Translations under genes and position numbers: made by a program
In this document: piece by piece, positions 11,273 through 21,211 of the stretch
Layout of the letters: each line of letters begins with the position of its first letter
How positions within the stretch are numbered: position 1 is the first letter of the stretch
Assembly: GCA_016858145.1 (NCBI GenBank)
Contig: JAEHOE010000056.1
Coordinates: 310,001-374,000, forward strand
DNA length: 64,000 nucleotides
Direction: 5' to 3'
DNA from: Edaphochlamys debaryana
Taxonomy: Eukaryota; Chlorophyta; Chlorophyceae; Chlamydomonadales
The notes under the pieces: model-generated
What the model was told of the DNA's origin: nothing
Database searches by the model: none
What the model saw: only the letters and a program-made list of their open reading frames with translations

Positions 11273-14110
11273 ATGGGCAGCTGCTTCTCTGCTCCGTGTC
11301 CTCAGGAGCAAGAGTTCCTTGTGGTGGAGGCGCGACCCAGCCCAAGTCCAGCGCCAGCCGAAACGTTCGGAGGCGTGCCATCGTCCCCAGCCGACCCCCC
11401 CGCCGACGCGTTGCAATTGATCAGCATTGAGATCCACAAGACTCGGGATCCGACGAGGGGCACCCATGAGACGCTACCGGCGGGCGCGACGACACCGCCG
11501 AGCACGAAACGCACGCCGTGCTGCCTGACCAAGTCGCTGTACGACTCGTTGGTCTCATCGCCAGAGGAGATACAGCTGCAGGTACCGCGGCCATTTCTTC
11601 TGGCACAACATCTTGCAGTGATCACGAGCTTGAAGCGAACAGCCTGGGGGAAGGGGGCCCGGACAGGGGCGGTGGACGGGAGGGGAGACAGAGCCCCAAG
11701 AGGCCTCTGCAGGGTCGTCCCCCCTGCAAGGCCAAATTTGCGCGGTACCTGACTCAGCAGGCCCCTGTGCCACCTGCCTGCTCCGCGTGTCCTGCCTCGC
11801 CCTCAGCCCCCGGAGCGGCTGCTGGAGGACGTGGAGCTGCTCTGCCCCGTGGGGGCGGGCTCCTACGGCGTGGTCTACAAGGCGCAGTACCTAGTGCGTG
11901 GGGCGGGGGGCGAGGAGATGATTGATGCAGGCGCCCTCCATCCCCCTCCGTCAAGAACCTGGGGCGGTCCGGCTCCCTGACCTTGCCGTTCCCGTCCTTG
12001 CGCGTATACATCCATACAACCAACATAAACCGTCGCCCGCCAAAGTCCGGGGCCCCCTCCTTCCGCCACCGCCGCCTCCATACCTCGATCCCCTCCGACC
12101 CGGTCCATGTCCGATCCGATCCGCCGCAGGGCGCCGAGTGCGCCGTCAAGCTGGTGGCCATCGAGGCCGTCGCCGACAACGCCCACCTGCACGAGGCTCT
12201 GCTGAGCCCGCAGCTGCGCCACCCCAACGTCGTGCACACCTACACAGCGCGCGCCGCCCTCATGACGGAGGCCTTCGTGCGGGAGGTGTACGAGGAGGCG
12301 GCGGGGTGCAGCCGCAGCAGCACGGGCGGACTGGCGCTCCCCTCCGCGAGCGCGCACCTGTCGGGGCGCATGCTGCGCCAGGAATCGGGTGCGTGCCGTA
12401 CGTGTACGGTGCACGCTGGGCTGGCGCCGTACTCTTGTCGGCTCAGTGCGCCTGCCGTGGATCCCGCGATCCCACGCAACACGTCTCTGTCGCATGGATT
12501 GATCTTCACCCTCGCCCGGCCTTCACCATGCATGCGAACCTCTGTGCTCGCTGTCCGCCCGTTGGCGTGCAGGGGACGGCCTGGGCCCACCCCAGGGGCG
12601 AGTCCGCGGCCTGCGGGCCTGGAGCGAGGCGTTCGGGCGCCTGGCCGTGAAGCCCGGGCAGGTGCTCGTGCTCCTGGCGCAAGGTGCGGCGCGGGCGGGT
12701 CAGGCGAGGTGGGGCTGCCCCTAGGCGCGGCGCCAGCAGCGCAGGTGGGCTGTTGTAGGTGCCCTGCCCCGGCACGGTTGTTCAGTCTTACAGAGAGAGT
12801 GGGACGCGGGCGGGGGGGCACTGGTCAGGAAGCCCACACGCCGCCGCCCTGCCCCTGGGCTCCCCCCAGAGTACTGCACCCAGGGCACGCTGTCGACTGC
12901 GGTGCAGTCCGGCATGTTCCGCGCGCAGCCGCACACTACCGAGAGCTTCACGCGGAGAGTGGTTCTGCGCACAGCGGCGGAGATCTGCCGCGGCATGATG
13001 TGCCTGCACGCCGCCAACGTCATACACGGTGAGTGCAGGATGTGCAGCGTGCAAGCACGCAACCCTTCTGCTGGAAACCCATGCCCGTGCATGCCATCTC
13101 CTCACTGGTATCTGCGCAGGCGACCTCAAGCCCGGCAACATCCTCCTGGCGCCCTCCCGCCTGGACCGCAGGGGCTTCGTGGCAAAGGCAAGGTCGGGAG
13201 CAGCAATCCTTCCTCAAAGATCGGGAAGTGCTTGCTCTGATGTCTCCCTGTGGACCCTTTCCACAAAGCTCCGATAACGGCAGGCCTTGATTCAAGCGAA
13301 CCAACTGACGGTCATCTCCTCTGACTTCCCCATTCACTGCAGGTTGCGGACTTCGGCTTGAGCCGAGTCCTCTGTGACCTGCAGAGCTGGGCCGACACCA
13401 GCGCCCCCGGCACCGTCACGTACAGCGCCCCGGAGGCCCTCAAGGGGCAGCAGTCCAGGGGGTCGGACGTGAGTCCATAGATCGCGAGTTGGAGGGTGGC
13501 CGGGAGCCTGAGCCCGTCGCATGGTTAGATGGCCTCACCGCTCCGTCCCGTTCCATGTCATCCCTGCCCCGCCGCACCCAGCAAAACCCGTCTGCCCTCT
13601 GTCCCCTCGTGCAGGTGTACTCATTTGGGGTGCTGCTGTACGACCTAATGACCGGCAAGCGTGCTTTCCACAACCTGACGAACGGTGAGCTGGAGCGGGC
13701 AAGTCAAGCTCCCCTGGGTGGAACGCAGTTGAATTGCGGACAATACATCTGACTGACCACAGGAGGGCCCTGGATAGATTCAAAATCTTGGCCGTTCATT
13801 CCCACGTGTCGCAGCCCGTGTGATGATGGGCGTCTGCTTACGGGGCCTGCAGCCGGACTGGTGGGTGCACACTTTGTGCGGGGGCCTCGGGCCGGGCCGA
13901 CGCACTCGTAACGAGCTTTGAGGCGGCGGGTCGTCCACCATGGCTCGTCATTGAGGCGACGCATGCTGCCCTCTCCCTACCAAACCCAAACCCCCCAGGC
14001 CCGAGGAGCAGTGGCCGGAGCTGTGTGCGCTGGCCAGGCGCTGCTGCGACCCCGACCGCTCGCAGCGCCCCAGCTTCCGGGACCTGGCCAGGGAGCTGGT
14101 GGACATGTAG
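11273..14110 (+). CDS. Cytoplasmic TKL-like non-RD kinase with N-myristoylation motif
   Basis: Ten exons close in phase (448 aa): 11273-11581, 11807-11893, 12130-12388, 12573-12683, 12870-13028, 13120-13187, 13343-13468, 13615-13684, 13815-13860, 13999-14110. An in-frame ATG at 11192 exists, but 11273 gives MGSCFSAP, a classic Gly-2 myristoylation plus Cys palmitoylation start, so membrane-anchored action is inferred. After a disordered 100-residue head come VGAGSYGVVYK, CAVKLVAIEA, VIHGDLKPGNILL (Gly replaces Arg of HRD: non-RD), VADFGLSRVL, YSAPEALKG, SDVYSFGVLLYDLMTG and RPSFRDLARELVDM. The intron after GFVAK begins GC (13188), giving a GC-AG intron one codon before VADFG. Downstream 14255-14602 is an open Ser/Ala-rich frame that could be a spliced C-terminal extension (donor at 14099); the short end is the simpler model. 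Confidence 0.8.
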
Positions 14111-14602
14111 GCGGCCATCCGGGTGGGCACACGAGGCGTCGGGAGGGAGGGCTGGGCCCAGGGCTGCCGTGCACATGGCCGGAACCGCACCTGCAGGAGG
14201 ATGGGTTGAGCTCTTTCCCCGGCGTTCTCACGTGTGCCGTCCTTGGCCCTGCAGGACGGCAGGCGGCAGCGCCGCGCGGACTCATCCCAGAGCCTGCCCA
14301 CCACCCCCCTCGCCTCGGGCCTCGGCCCCAGGGCCATGTCAACGGAATCCTCCGCCACCGCCGCCGCCCTGGTGTCTACCTCGGCCGGCGGCGGGGCCCA
14401 GCGCAACAGCAGCTTCAGCAGGCGGCAGCGCCTGACGGGGCCGGGGGCAGCGGTGAGGGCCTCCCGCAGCGCCAAAGCAAGCGTCACGGAGCCGGGAGCT
14501 GCGCCGAGGGCGGCCTCGCTCTCGCCCTCCCACACGACGCTGCTGGGGGTCGCTTCGGCCCTGCTGTACCCGGTAGGGGAAATGGGGAACGGGGAGCGCT
14601 GA

Positions 14603-15711
14603 GCCGAGGTGGGTTGTCTAGGAAGCACTGCGCAACGTTGGGGTGGGGGTAACAGGTGTCCAGGTGACGACGTAGGTGGCAAGATGGCACTTGTCTGGGG
14701 CTGTGATGAAGAGGGGCTACTGTACGTGCGCACGCTGAGCATTGGAACAAGGGAAGACTGCTTGGAACGAAATGTAACTGGATCTGGAACTGCCATCCAG
14801 TGGTGTGGGGCACAATTCTTGCTTAAGACGATGCTGCAGCGTCGAGACCCGAGTGACGGGTGTGTGCGTGGGCTCTTCCTTCATGTTTGGCTTCCAGTTG
14901 CTGCTTTGCGCTGCAGCCATTGGTGATATAGGCAGCACCCCCCTGGGCCTGGCCTGGAGGGGGGCGTGTGGATGCGGAGGGTAGGGGCAGTTGGGGACGG
15001 GGGCGGGCAGGCAACAGGTCAGACGTTACTGGACGTGGCCTTGATCACGGCAGGATGGGTTTACAATGGCGGGAGCTCAGCTGTGGGAATTGGAGACCGG
15101 GTAGGTAAGGAGCCGTTAAGACGCATGAGCGATGAGCGCTGTGCGGGCGCATGACGTCTACTTGACACGCGGGTTGCTGCTGCTACGTGCTGCTGCATGA
15201 CTGGCTGGCCATGTGTGGCCATGGCTGTATAGGGCTGCAGAGGAGCGGTAGGAGACGCAAAAGGGCTGTGTTGCCCGGCGCTTGAAAGCGGGACAGTGAA
15301 GTGATGAAAGGCTTTCTCCCCTCTTTGAACTACACTTCCCTCAACCCAGCCACCATGCGCCATGCCTGGGGGGCTGCTCGTGTAAGCCGGGGGAGCGTAG
15401 GCGCCATGCGCCATGTGTGCGTCGTTCCGTCCCCTCCATCCCAGGCCCCAATAACAACCCAAGCGCCCATACATCAAGCACGGAATTCGAACAAACCACC
15501 ACAGAGCCACCGTCACCCCCGTGCCCTCCACCTACCACGTCTCGGTCGATATACTTCTTGCATCAAGCCATCAACCTTTTTGCATGCAGCAGAGTCCGCT
15601 GCCCTAAGAGACCGGCGATGGGGAAATGGCGTCTCCCCAAGCCACCCCGAACGAAGTGCACCCCACCTCATCATCACCTACCCAGCCGCAGCGGCCCAAC
15701 TAACAGCAGGT
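14603..15711. other. Intergenic between convergent genes
   Basis: No gene supported. It holds a TGTAA at 14773-14777 for the kinase and, on the - strand, a TGTAA (TTACA at 15061-15065) that could serve the LC8-like gene. Confidence 0.6.
14773..14777 (+). terminator. TGTAA polyadenylation signal of the MGSC kinase
   Basis: TGTAA lies 663 nt after the 14110 stop, or 171 nt after the alternative stop at 14602. The closer spacing mildly favours the longer kinase model. Confidence 0.4.
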
Positions 15712-16793
15712 CTACCGGCCCTGGAAGATCACCAGGTTGGTGCCCTGCATCTCGACCTGCATGCGAGTGCCAGGCGAACAGTAGACGTAGTACGTATCCC
15801 AGCCCTTGACGCAGCTCCAACGAATGCCGTGCTTGGCCTCCAGCGCCCTCGCCACGGCCTCGCACACATTTCCCGAAGTGGGGGTGGTCTTGAGCGCCGT
15901 GTCCGCCGCCTTGAGCGCGGCCAGCTGCAGCGCGGGGGGCATGTCGGTGGCGGCGATGGCGGCGCCCAGCTCCCTGGCGACTAGGCCCACCAGGGAGGAG
16001 GCCTGGCCGGGGGGGTGCGGGCGTCCAGGAATGGGAGCTGGAGATGCGTACGGTGGTGGCGATGCAGGCGCCAAGGGCGAGGCAGCAGGGCTTACTGCGC
16101 TCTCCTGCAGCGTGGGGGCCACAGCCTCGGACGCCTCCAGCAGCGCCGCCAGGGTGAGGGGCTGCCAAGGAGGTAAGGCACCACGTAGGGTGTGTGGCCG
16201 GAGGGCAGTGCAGCTGCGCAGGAGCTACTGTTCAGGCCGCGCAAGCTGCTTACCCCTTTGCAAGTCTTCTCGCCCGGGACCGTCAGGGCGGCCGATAGGA
16301 CTGTCGCCTGCACCGATGCAGGTACGGGTCAGGAAGGGAGGTCGAAGTACAGACACGGACTGGTGCGGCAAGAGGGCCTCGTGCCTACCATGCCGTCGAC
16401 CGTCTCTCCAGCGCCGCCACTTTGCCCTGCGGCCACCTCAGCGAGGTTGACCTGCAGGGGGGGGGCGGTGAGTTAAGAACAGGGGTGCCAGGCAAGCGAG
16501 TGCGCAAGGGCCCGGCCCGGCGGTGGGTGCTCGCGCTCGTTCTTGTGGCGGCATCAACACCTCGCAATCACTCCCGAGCGTTACCCGCTGGGTCGCGGCG
16601 AGTGAGGCGCCCGAGCGCTCACCTCGGCGTTGACGGCCGGCAGGGGGAAGCCCAGCACTGGCAGCATAGCGATGGTCTGCGGGGGGCTAGGCAGGCTTTG
16701 CGATAGCGCGGCGGTGCAGGCTGCAGGCAAGCGGATGGCGGACTGGGGAAACGACAGGAGCGCAGCAGATGCTGCGGGGGGCTGGCCCTGCAT
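15712..16793 (-). CDS. LC8-like domain protein with organelle-type N-terminus
   Basis: Five exons close in phase (214 aa): 16793-16623, 16451-16389, 16307-16254, 16161-16096, 16002-15712. The N-terminus (MQGQPPAASAALLSFPQSAI...) is rich in Ala/Ser/Pro with few acidic residues, then a hydrophobic stretch ending PLPAVNAE, which could be a plastid or thylakoid-lumen targeting sequence (inference). The C-terminal exon encodes ASSLVGLVARELGAAIAATD, MPPALQLAALKAADTAL, KHGIRWSCVKGWDTYYVY and a final TNLVIFQGR. This follows the dynein light chain LC8 pattern of two helices, a W-x-C strand, then short strands. The 66-nt exon 4 and the start of exon 5 match the other three family members in this window. 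Function unknown; LC8 similarity is by eye. Confidence 0.75.
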
Positions 16794-16871
16794 ACGCGGC
16801 TTGAGGTATGGCGCGGAAGGCTGTGCGAGTGTATGCGCAGGTGCTTGAGATCGTTGCTTGGGCGAGCCAGG

Positions 16872-16876
16872 TTACA
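16872..16876 (-). terminator. TGTAA polyadenylation signal of the COG0523 gene
   Basis: TGTAA on the - strand, 62 nt after the GTPase stop and 79 nt before the start codon of the next gene on the same strand; the two genes are packed tightly. Confidence 0.55.
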
Positions 16877-16937
16877 GCCTCGCCGCCGACCCTGCATGAC
16901 GGCTACCCTGCGCTCGCCTCAGCTCCCGGCTGCGGCG

Positions 16938-19900
16938 CTACCCGTCCTCCTCCTCCTCCTCGCCCTCCTCCTCCCACTCGCCCTCGCCCTCCTCCCCCTC
17001 CACCGCCCACGCCGGCAGCGGGTCCTCCATGTCCGCCCATGCCTCCGGCCCCCCCGCCATCTCCTGGTCCGTGAGCAGGCAGGCGTCCAGCATGCCCCTC
17101 AGCGCCCCCTCGTCCATGGCCGGGGCCAGGCCGATCCACACCAGCTGCTGGCACCGGTCGCCCCACACGGGGTCCCAGCCCTCGCGGTCCGCCACCCCGG
17201 CAGTGGCGGTGGAGGGCTCGCCCTCGGCGCCGCCGTCCTCGTGTAGGCAGCAAGCCCAGCGAGCGCTGCGTGAAGGCGGGGGCGAATGGGGCCGGGAAGG
17301 AGGGCGCAGGAAGTTAACAGTTGTGGCCCGATGAGAGCGGCGCACGGGGGTGGACAGGGGCGGAGAAGCGCGGGCAGGAGGCCGGGCGCACGTCACGAGC
17401 ACGTGGGGTGTGGGAACAGGCACGTCCACCACTGTGCCCCTCAATCGTTTCCCTAAGCTCCCTCTCCCCCAGCCCCCAGCCGCTCGCTCCCTGCCCCCGC
17501 CTCGGCTCCGCTCACCCCGGCTCCCCCTGCCAGGCGCCCCCCGCCGACTGCCAGATGCCCATCACGTCGTTGCGGGTGGCCAGCCAGAAGAAGCCCTGGG
17601 GGTGGGCGGGTGGATGGATGGGTGTGGGGGCGTCGGGGTTGTTGGGCTCGGGGGTTGGGCGAGGAGAGCAAGGGGCTGAGGGCACAGCAACAGCCCTGGA
17701 GCGGCCAGCCTCCCCACCCAAGCTTAGCTGCTGGGCGCATGTGCACGGCGTGAGGAAGCGCCAAGCCACCCAAGTGGCGCACGCCAGTCAGCCCCTGGCC
17801 GCTTCCAGTTCCCCCTGCGCCCGCAGCCCCTGCCCCACCTTTGTCCGCAGCACGCCCTCCCACGTGCGGCTGAGCGCCGAGTCCAGCAGGCGCTGAGGGT
17901 GGAAGGGCCGCCGCGCGAAGTACACGAACGAGCGGATGCCGTACTTCTCCGCCTCCGTCATGCGCCCCCCGGGGCCGTGGTGGTGGTGGTGGTGGCCCGA
18001 GCTGCTGGGCCCCGCCCCAGCCCCCTCGTCGTGGTCATGATCGTGTCCATGGTCATGGTCATGGCTGCTGCCGCTGCTGCCCCCGCTGGCTGCGGCTGCG
18101 TGCGCGAGGCGCTCCTCCTCGAACTCGTTCAGCAGCGCCACCCAGCTGCGGTGAAGCAGGGGGGTGACAGGGCCGACGGGGTTGCGGTGAGTGCCGTGTG
18201 GACTGCTGCAGATGTACGACACGAGAGCCCGGTGCCACCGCCCGTGAGTCGACTCCCCGTCCAGGCAGGGACCCCAACACCCGCCCTGCCCCGCCCCGCT
18301 TCTCATATCTTACCCCCGCCCCCCGCCAGCACCCACCCCGCCGACTGCTGCGCCGCTCCCAGGTCAAAGCGCCGCGTCAGCAGCACCTCGGAGGCGGGCA
18401 CGCGCCCGTGCTGGGAGCGCACGATCTGGGGTGGGTGGGTGGGGGAAGGGGAGCGGCAGGCGAGTGTGGATGGGAGGTGAGACGGAGGGAGGGACGTGTA
18501 AGAGCAGCGGGAGAAGCAACGCAGGAGTGGCCACCCTCCCGGCCCTGGGCGCCGCTATCACTCGCCTGCCTTCACGCCCCCGCCATGCGCGCCCCTTCCC
18601 ACCCCCCTCGCACCACCCCCTGCCACACACCTTGGCCGCCACGTTGAGTCTCCGCAGCAGCGCCTGCAGCTGGTCGGCCTGCTCGGGGGTGACCAGGTCG
18701 GTCTTGTTCATCACGATCACGTCCGCAAATTCCACCTGGGGCGGGGAGACGTGACAGGACGGAGGATGGGGGTGTTGCAGCGTGGTTGTAGGCAGGGAGA
18801 GCGTCGGCAGGCAGGAACGCAGACACACCGGCTCACCCCTGCACGTGCCAGCGCAAACGCGCGCTTGGCTCATGCCCGAGCTCTCAAGCCAGCGGCCTCC
18901 CCTTCTCCCCCCTCCCCCCCCCACCTGCTCGACCAGCAGATCCGCCACGGTGCGGTCGTCGTGCTCGTCCGCCGCCATGCCCCGCTCCGCCAGGGACTCG
19001 GCCGCCAGCACCTGAGCCACGAAGCGCTCGGCATCCACCTGGGGGGGGGAGGGAGGGCGAAGGGGGGCGCGGAGGAGAGGAGGGGGGTCAAGGGGAGGCT
19101 GGGAAGGTTGGCGCTCAGGCCCATCTCACCAGAGAGGCGACACCCGCACCTTAGCCCGCGCTTGACCCCGCCACCACTTTCTCCAGCCTTGGCGGCAGCA
19201 CCCCAGCCCCTAGGCCTCCCTTCCTCCCTCCCCCCCCCCTCCCCCCCGCCACCCACCACAGTCACCAGCGTGTCCAGCCTCGCCACCTCCCCCAGGCTGC
19301 CCCCCTGCTCGTCCACCGCCTCGAAGCTGGCGGCCACGGGCAGCGGCACCGAGATGCCCGTGCTCTCAACCACCAGCAGGTCGAACCGCCGCCGCCCGGG
19401 CGCCGCCGCCGCCGCCCCACTGCCCCCACTGGCGCCCGGCTGCTCCTCCTCGGCGGGTGCCGCGAGGCGGCGTATCTCGCGCACCAGGTCCTCCCGAATG
19501 GAGCAGCAGATGCAGCCGTTGGAGAGGGACACGAGCTGCTCGCCGGCGATGTGCACCTTCTCGGCGATCAGGGCCTGGGGGGCCGGGGGTGGGGTGGGGG
19601 CGGGGGCGGGGCGTGCCTGGCTCATGAGCAGGGCCAGGAGCGCTGGGGCTGGGCATGCGTCACGTCCCCTCCCGTCCTCCGCTCCGTCCTCTCCCCGCCC
19701 CTCTCCCCACACACCCTCCTCCCCCCCCTCCCCGTACCACCCTCCCCCCACCTCGTCGATGTTGACCGCCGCCATGTCGTTGACCAGCACCGCCACCCGC
19801 AGCCCCTCGGCGTTGGACAGCACGTGGCTCAGGAGCGTGGTCTTGCCCGCGCCCAGGAAGCCCGACAGCACCTGGCGGTTGGGAGTCGGGCGGTTGGGCG

Positions 19901-20283
19901 GTTGGGTAGTTGGGATAGGTCGTTGGGCAAGGTGTGGTTTCTGTAAGCTCAGCGGGCCTGGCGCCACGCACCGTGACGGGGAGGCGAGGGTCGGCGGCGT
20001 CCGGCTGCATCGCAGCGGCAAGGCTGGGTGACTGGGGCAGCGGGGCCGCTGGGGCCGGGGCCTGAGCAGCAGCCCTGCACCCCACGGCCTCCCCACGGCG
20101 GTGCTGGAAGGAGGTCCGGGTGGGGCAGGTGGGGCTGGGGGCCGCGCTGGGGACCACCGTCCGTGCGGGCGCAGCGACGGCCAGAACTTGAGGCGTCGGG
20201 AGTGGCGTCCCCGGAACGCTTGGGTTCTGAGCCCGCCTGGGATTGAGCGAGCCTAAACGGCCGAACTGCATCCCGAGTGCCAT
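16938..20283 (-). CDS. CobW/ZNG1-type (COG0523) zinc-associated GTPase
   Basis: Nine exons close in phase (590 aa): 20283-19972, 19871-19752, 19574-19257, 19038-18925, 18735-18631, 18425-18337, 18145-17839, 17595-17516, 17265-16938. Residues 1-104 look like a transit peptide plus linker (MALGMQFGRLGSLNPRRAQ), so plastid location is inferred. Then the P-loop GFLGAGKTTLL, the metal-binding GCICCS (C-x-C-C), VVESTGIS, and the guanine-recognition NKTDL. A His/Asp-rich loop (HDHDHGHDHDHD and HHHHHH) sits in the CobW C-terminal half, followed by WGDRCQQLVWIG and a very acidic Glu tail. Family knowledge: COG0523 GTPases hand zinc to client enzymes (ZNG1 to methionine aminopeptidase) or serve cobalamin synthesis; the His-rich loop favours zinc. 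The client here is unknown. Confidence 0.9.
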
Positions 20284-21211
20284 ACTGGCGAGTGCGCAGG
20301 TCGCTCTGGGCCGGAAAGAGAATTGGGGTGCCGGCGGTGTGGTCACGACGTGGCGCACATATGTACCTGCGCGTACCACTGAGCTGTACGGTTTGAGTGT
20401 TTGGTGTTGCAGGTCAATTGGGCTCGTCAATGCCCTTCGTGTGGCGAGGCCCGCGATTGTCAATGCACCGAGCCGACCTTGGGCCGGGCCGCAGCCCGCA
20501 CTTGCACTGGTTGCATACGTGCCCCGAACAATTGCATGATCACTGGCCTGGGTCAAAACAAGAGCATGTAGACAAAACCCGCCAAACACTGGCTTTGCTT
20601 GCTGGCTTCGCTCAGGCCGCTCTACCCCGGCCTGGCTAGTGATCCATAGTTCAGGACCCGCACCGTGTAGTAGGTGCGGCTGTAGGATGCTGGCGCGCCC
20701 GACCTGAGCATGGCAGACAAAGTTCCCAGCGGTAGCCCCCCTCCACACCGGCCTTCCGGGGGTGGAAATGGCCAGGGACAGTGGTCGCAGGTGAGATGCG
20801 CGCATGCTGTGGGCGCGGGCCATCCTCCTGCTCCTTGCCGGGCTTTAGCTGCCGCGCCGGCAAGCAGCAACTCTTGCCGGGCCAGGCAGCAAGTCGGGAG
20901 TCTGACGACCTGTTGCGCTCCGATACAGGGTCGGAGCCGGCACTCTGGCGGGGGCGGGCAGGGCTACACACCGAGGTGAGCGCAGGCCCTCTTAGGCCCC
21001 TAGGCCTCTCCGGCTGTGGGGCTCCCTATGCAGCAGGTCTACCGCCTCCCCCTCGATGGTCATGTATGTGTGTGTGGGCGGGTCGCTGTACTGACCGGCA
21101 GCTGCGAGCCGCCTAGGACTTCCGTGGTGGCCCCCACGCCGCACCAGGCTGGCTGGTCCTTTTGCCCGTGACAACCCGCCCGCACGCCGTGCACCGCTCC
21201 CACCTCGCAGG
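20284..21211. other. Divergent promoter region
   Basis: 928 bp between the COG0523 GTPase (-) and the bromodomain gene (+). Long open frames cross it on the - strand but have no domain content and no better start. No metal-response element was recognised. Confidence 0.5.

Noticed and set aside
14255..14602. Separate gene after the MGSC kinase
   Set aside because: No start or domain; if coding, it fits better as an alternative C-terminal exon of the kinase.
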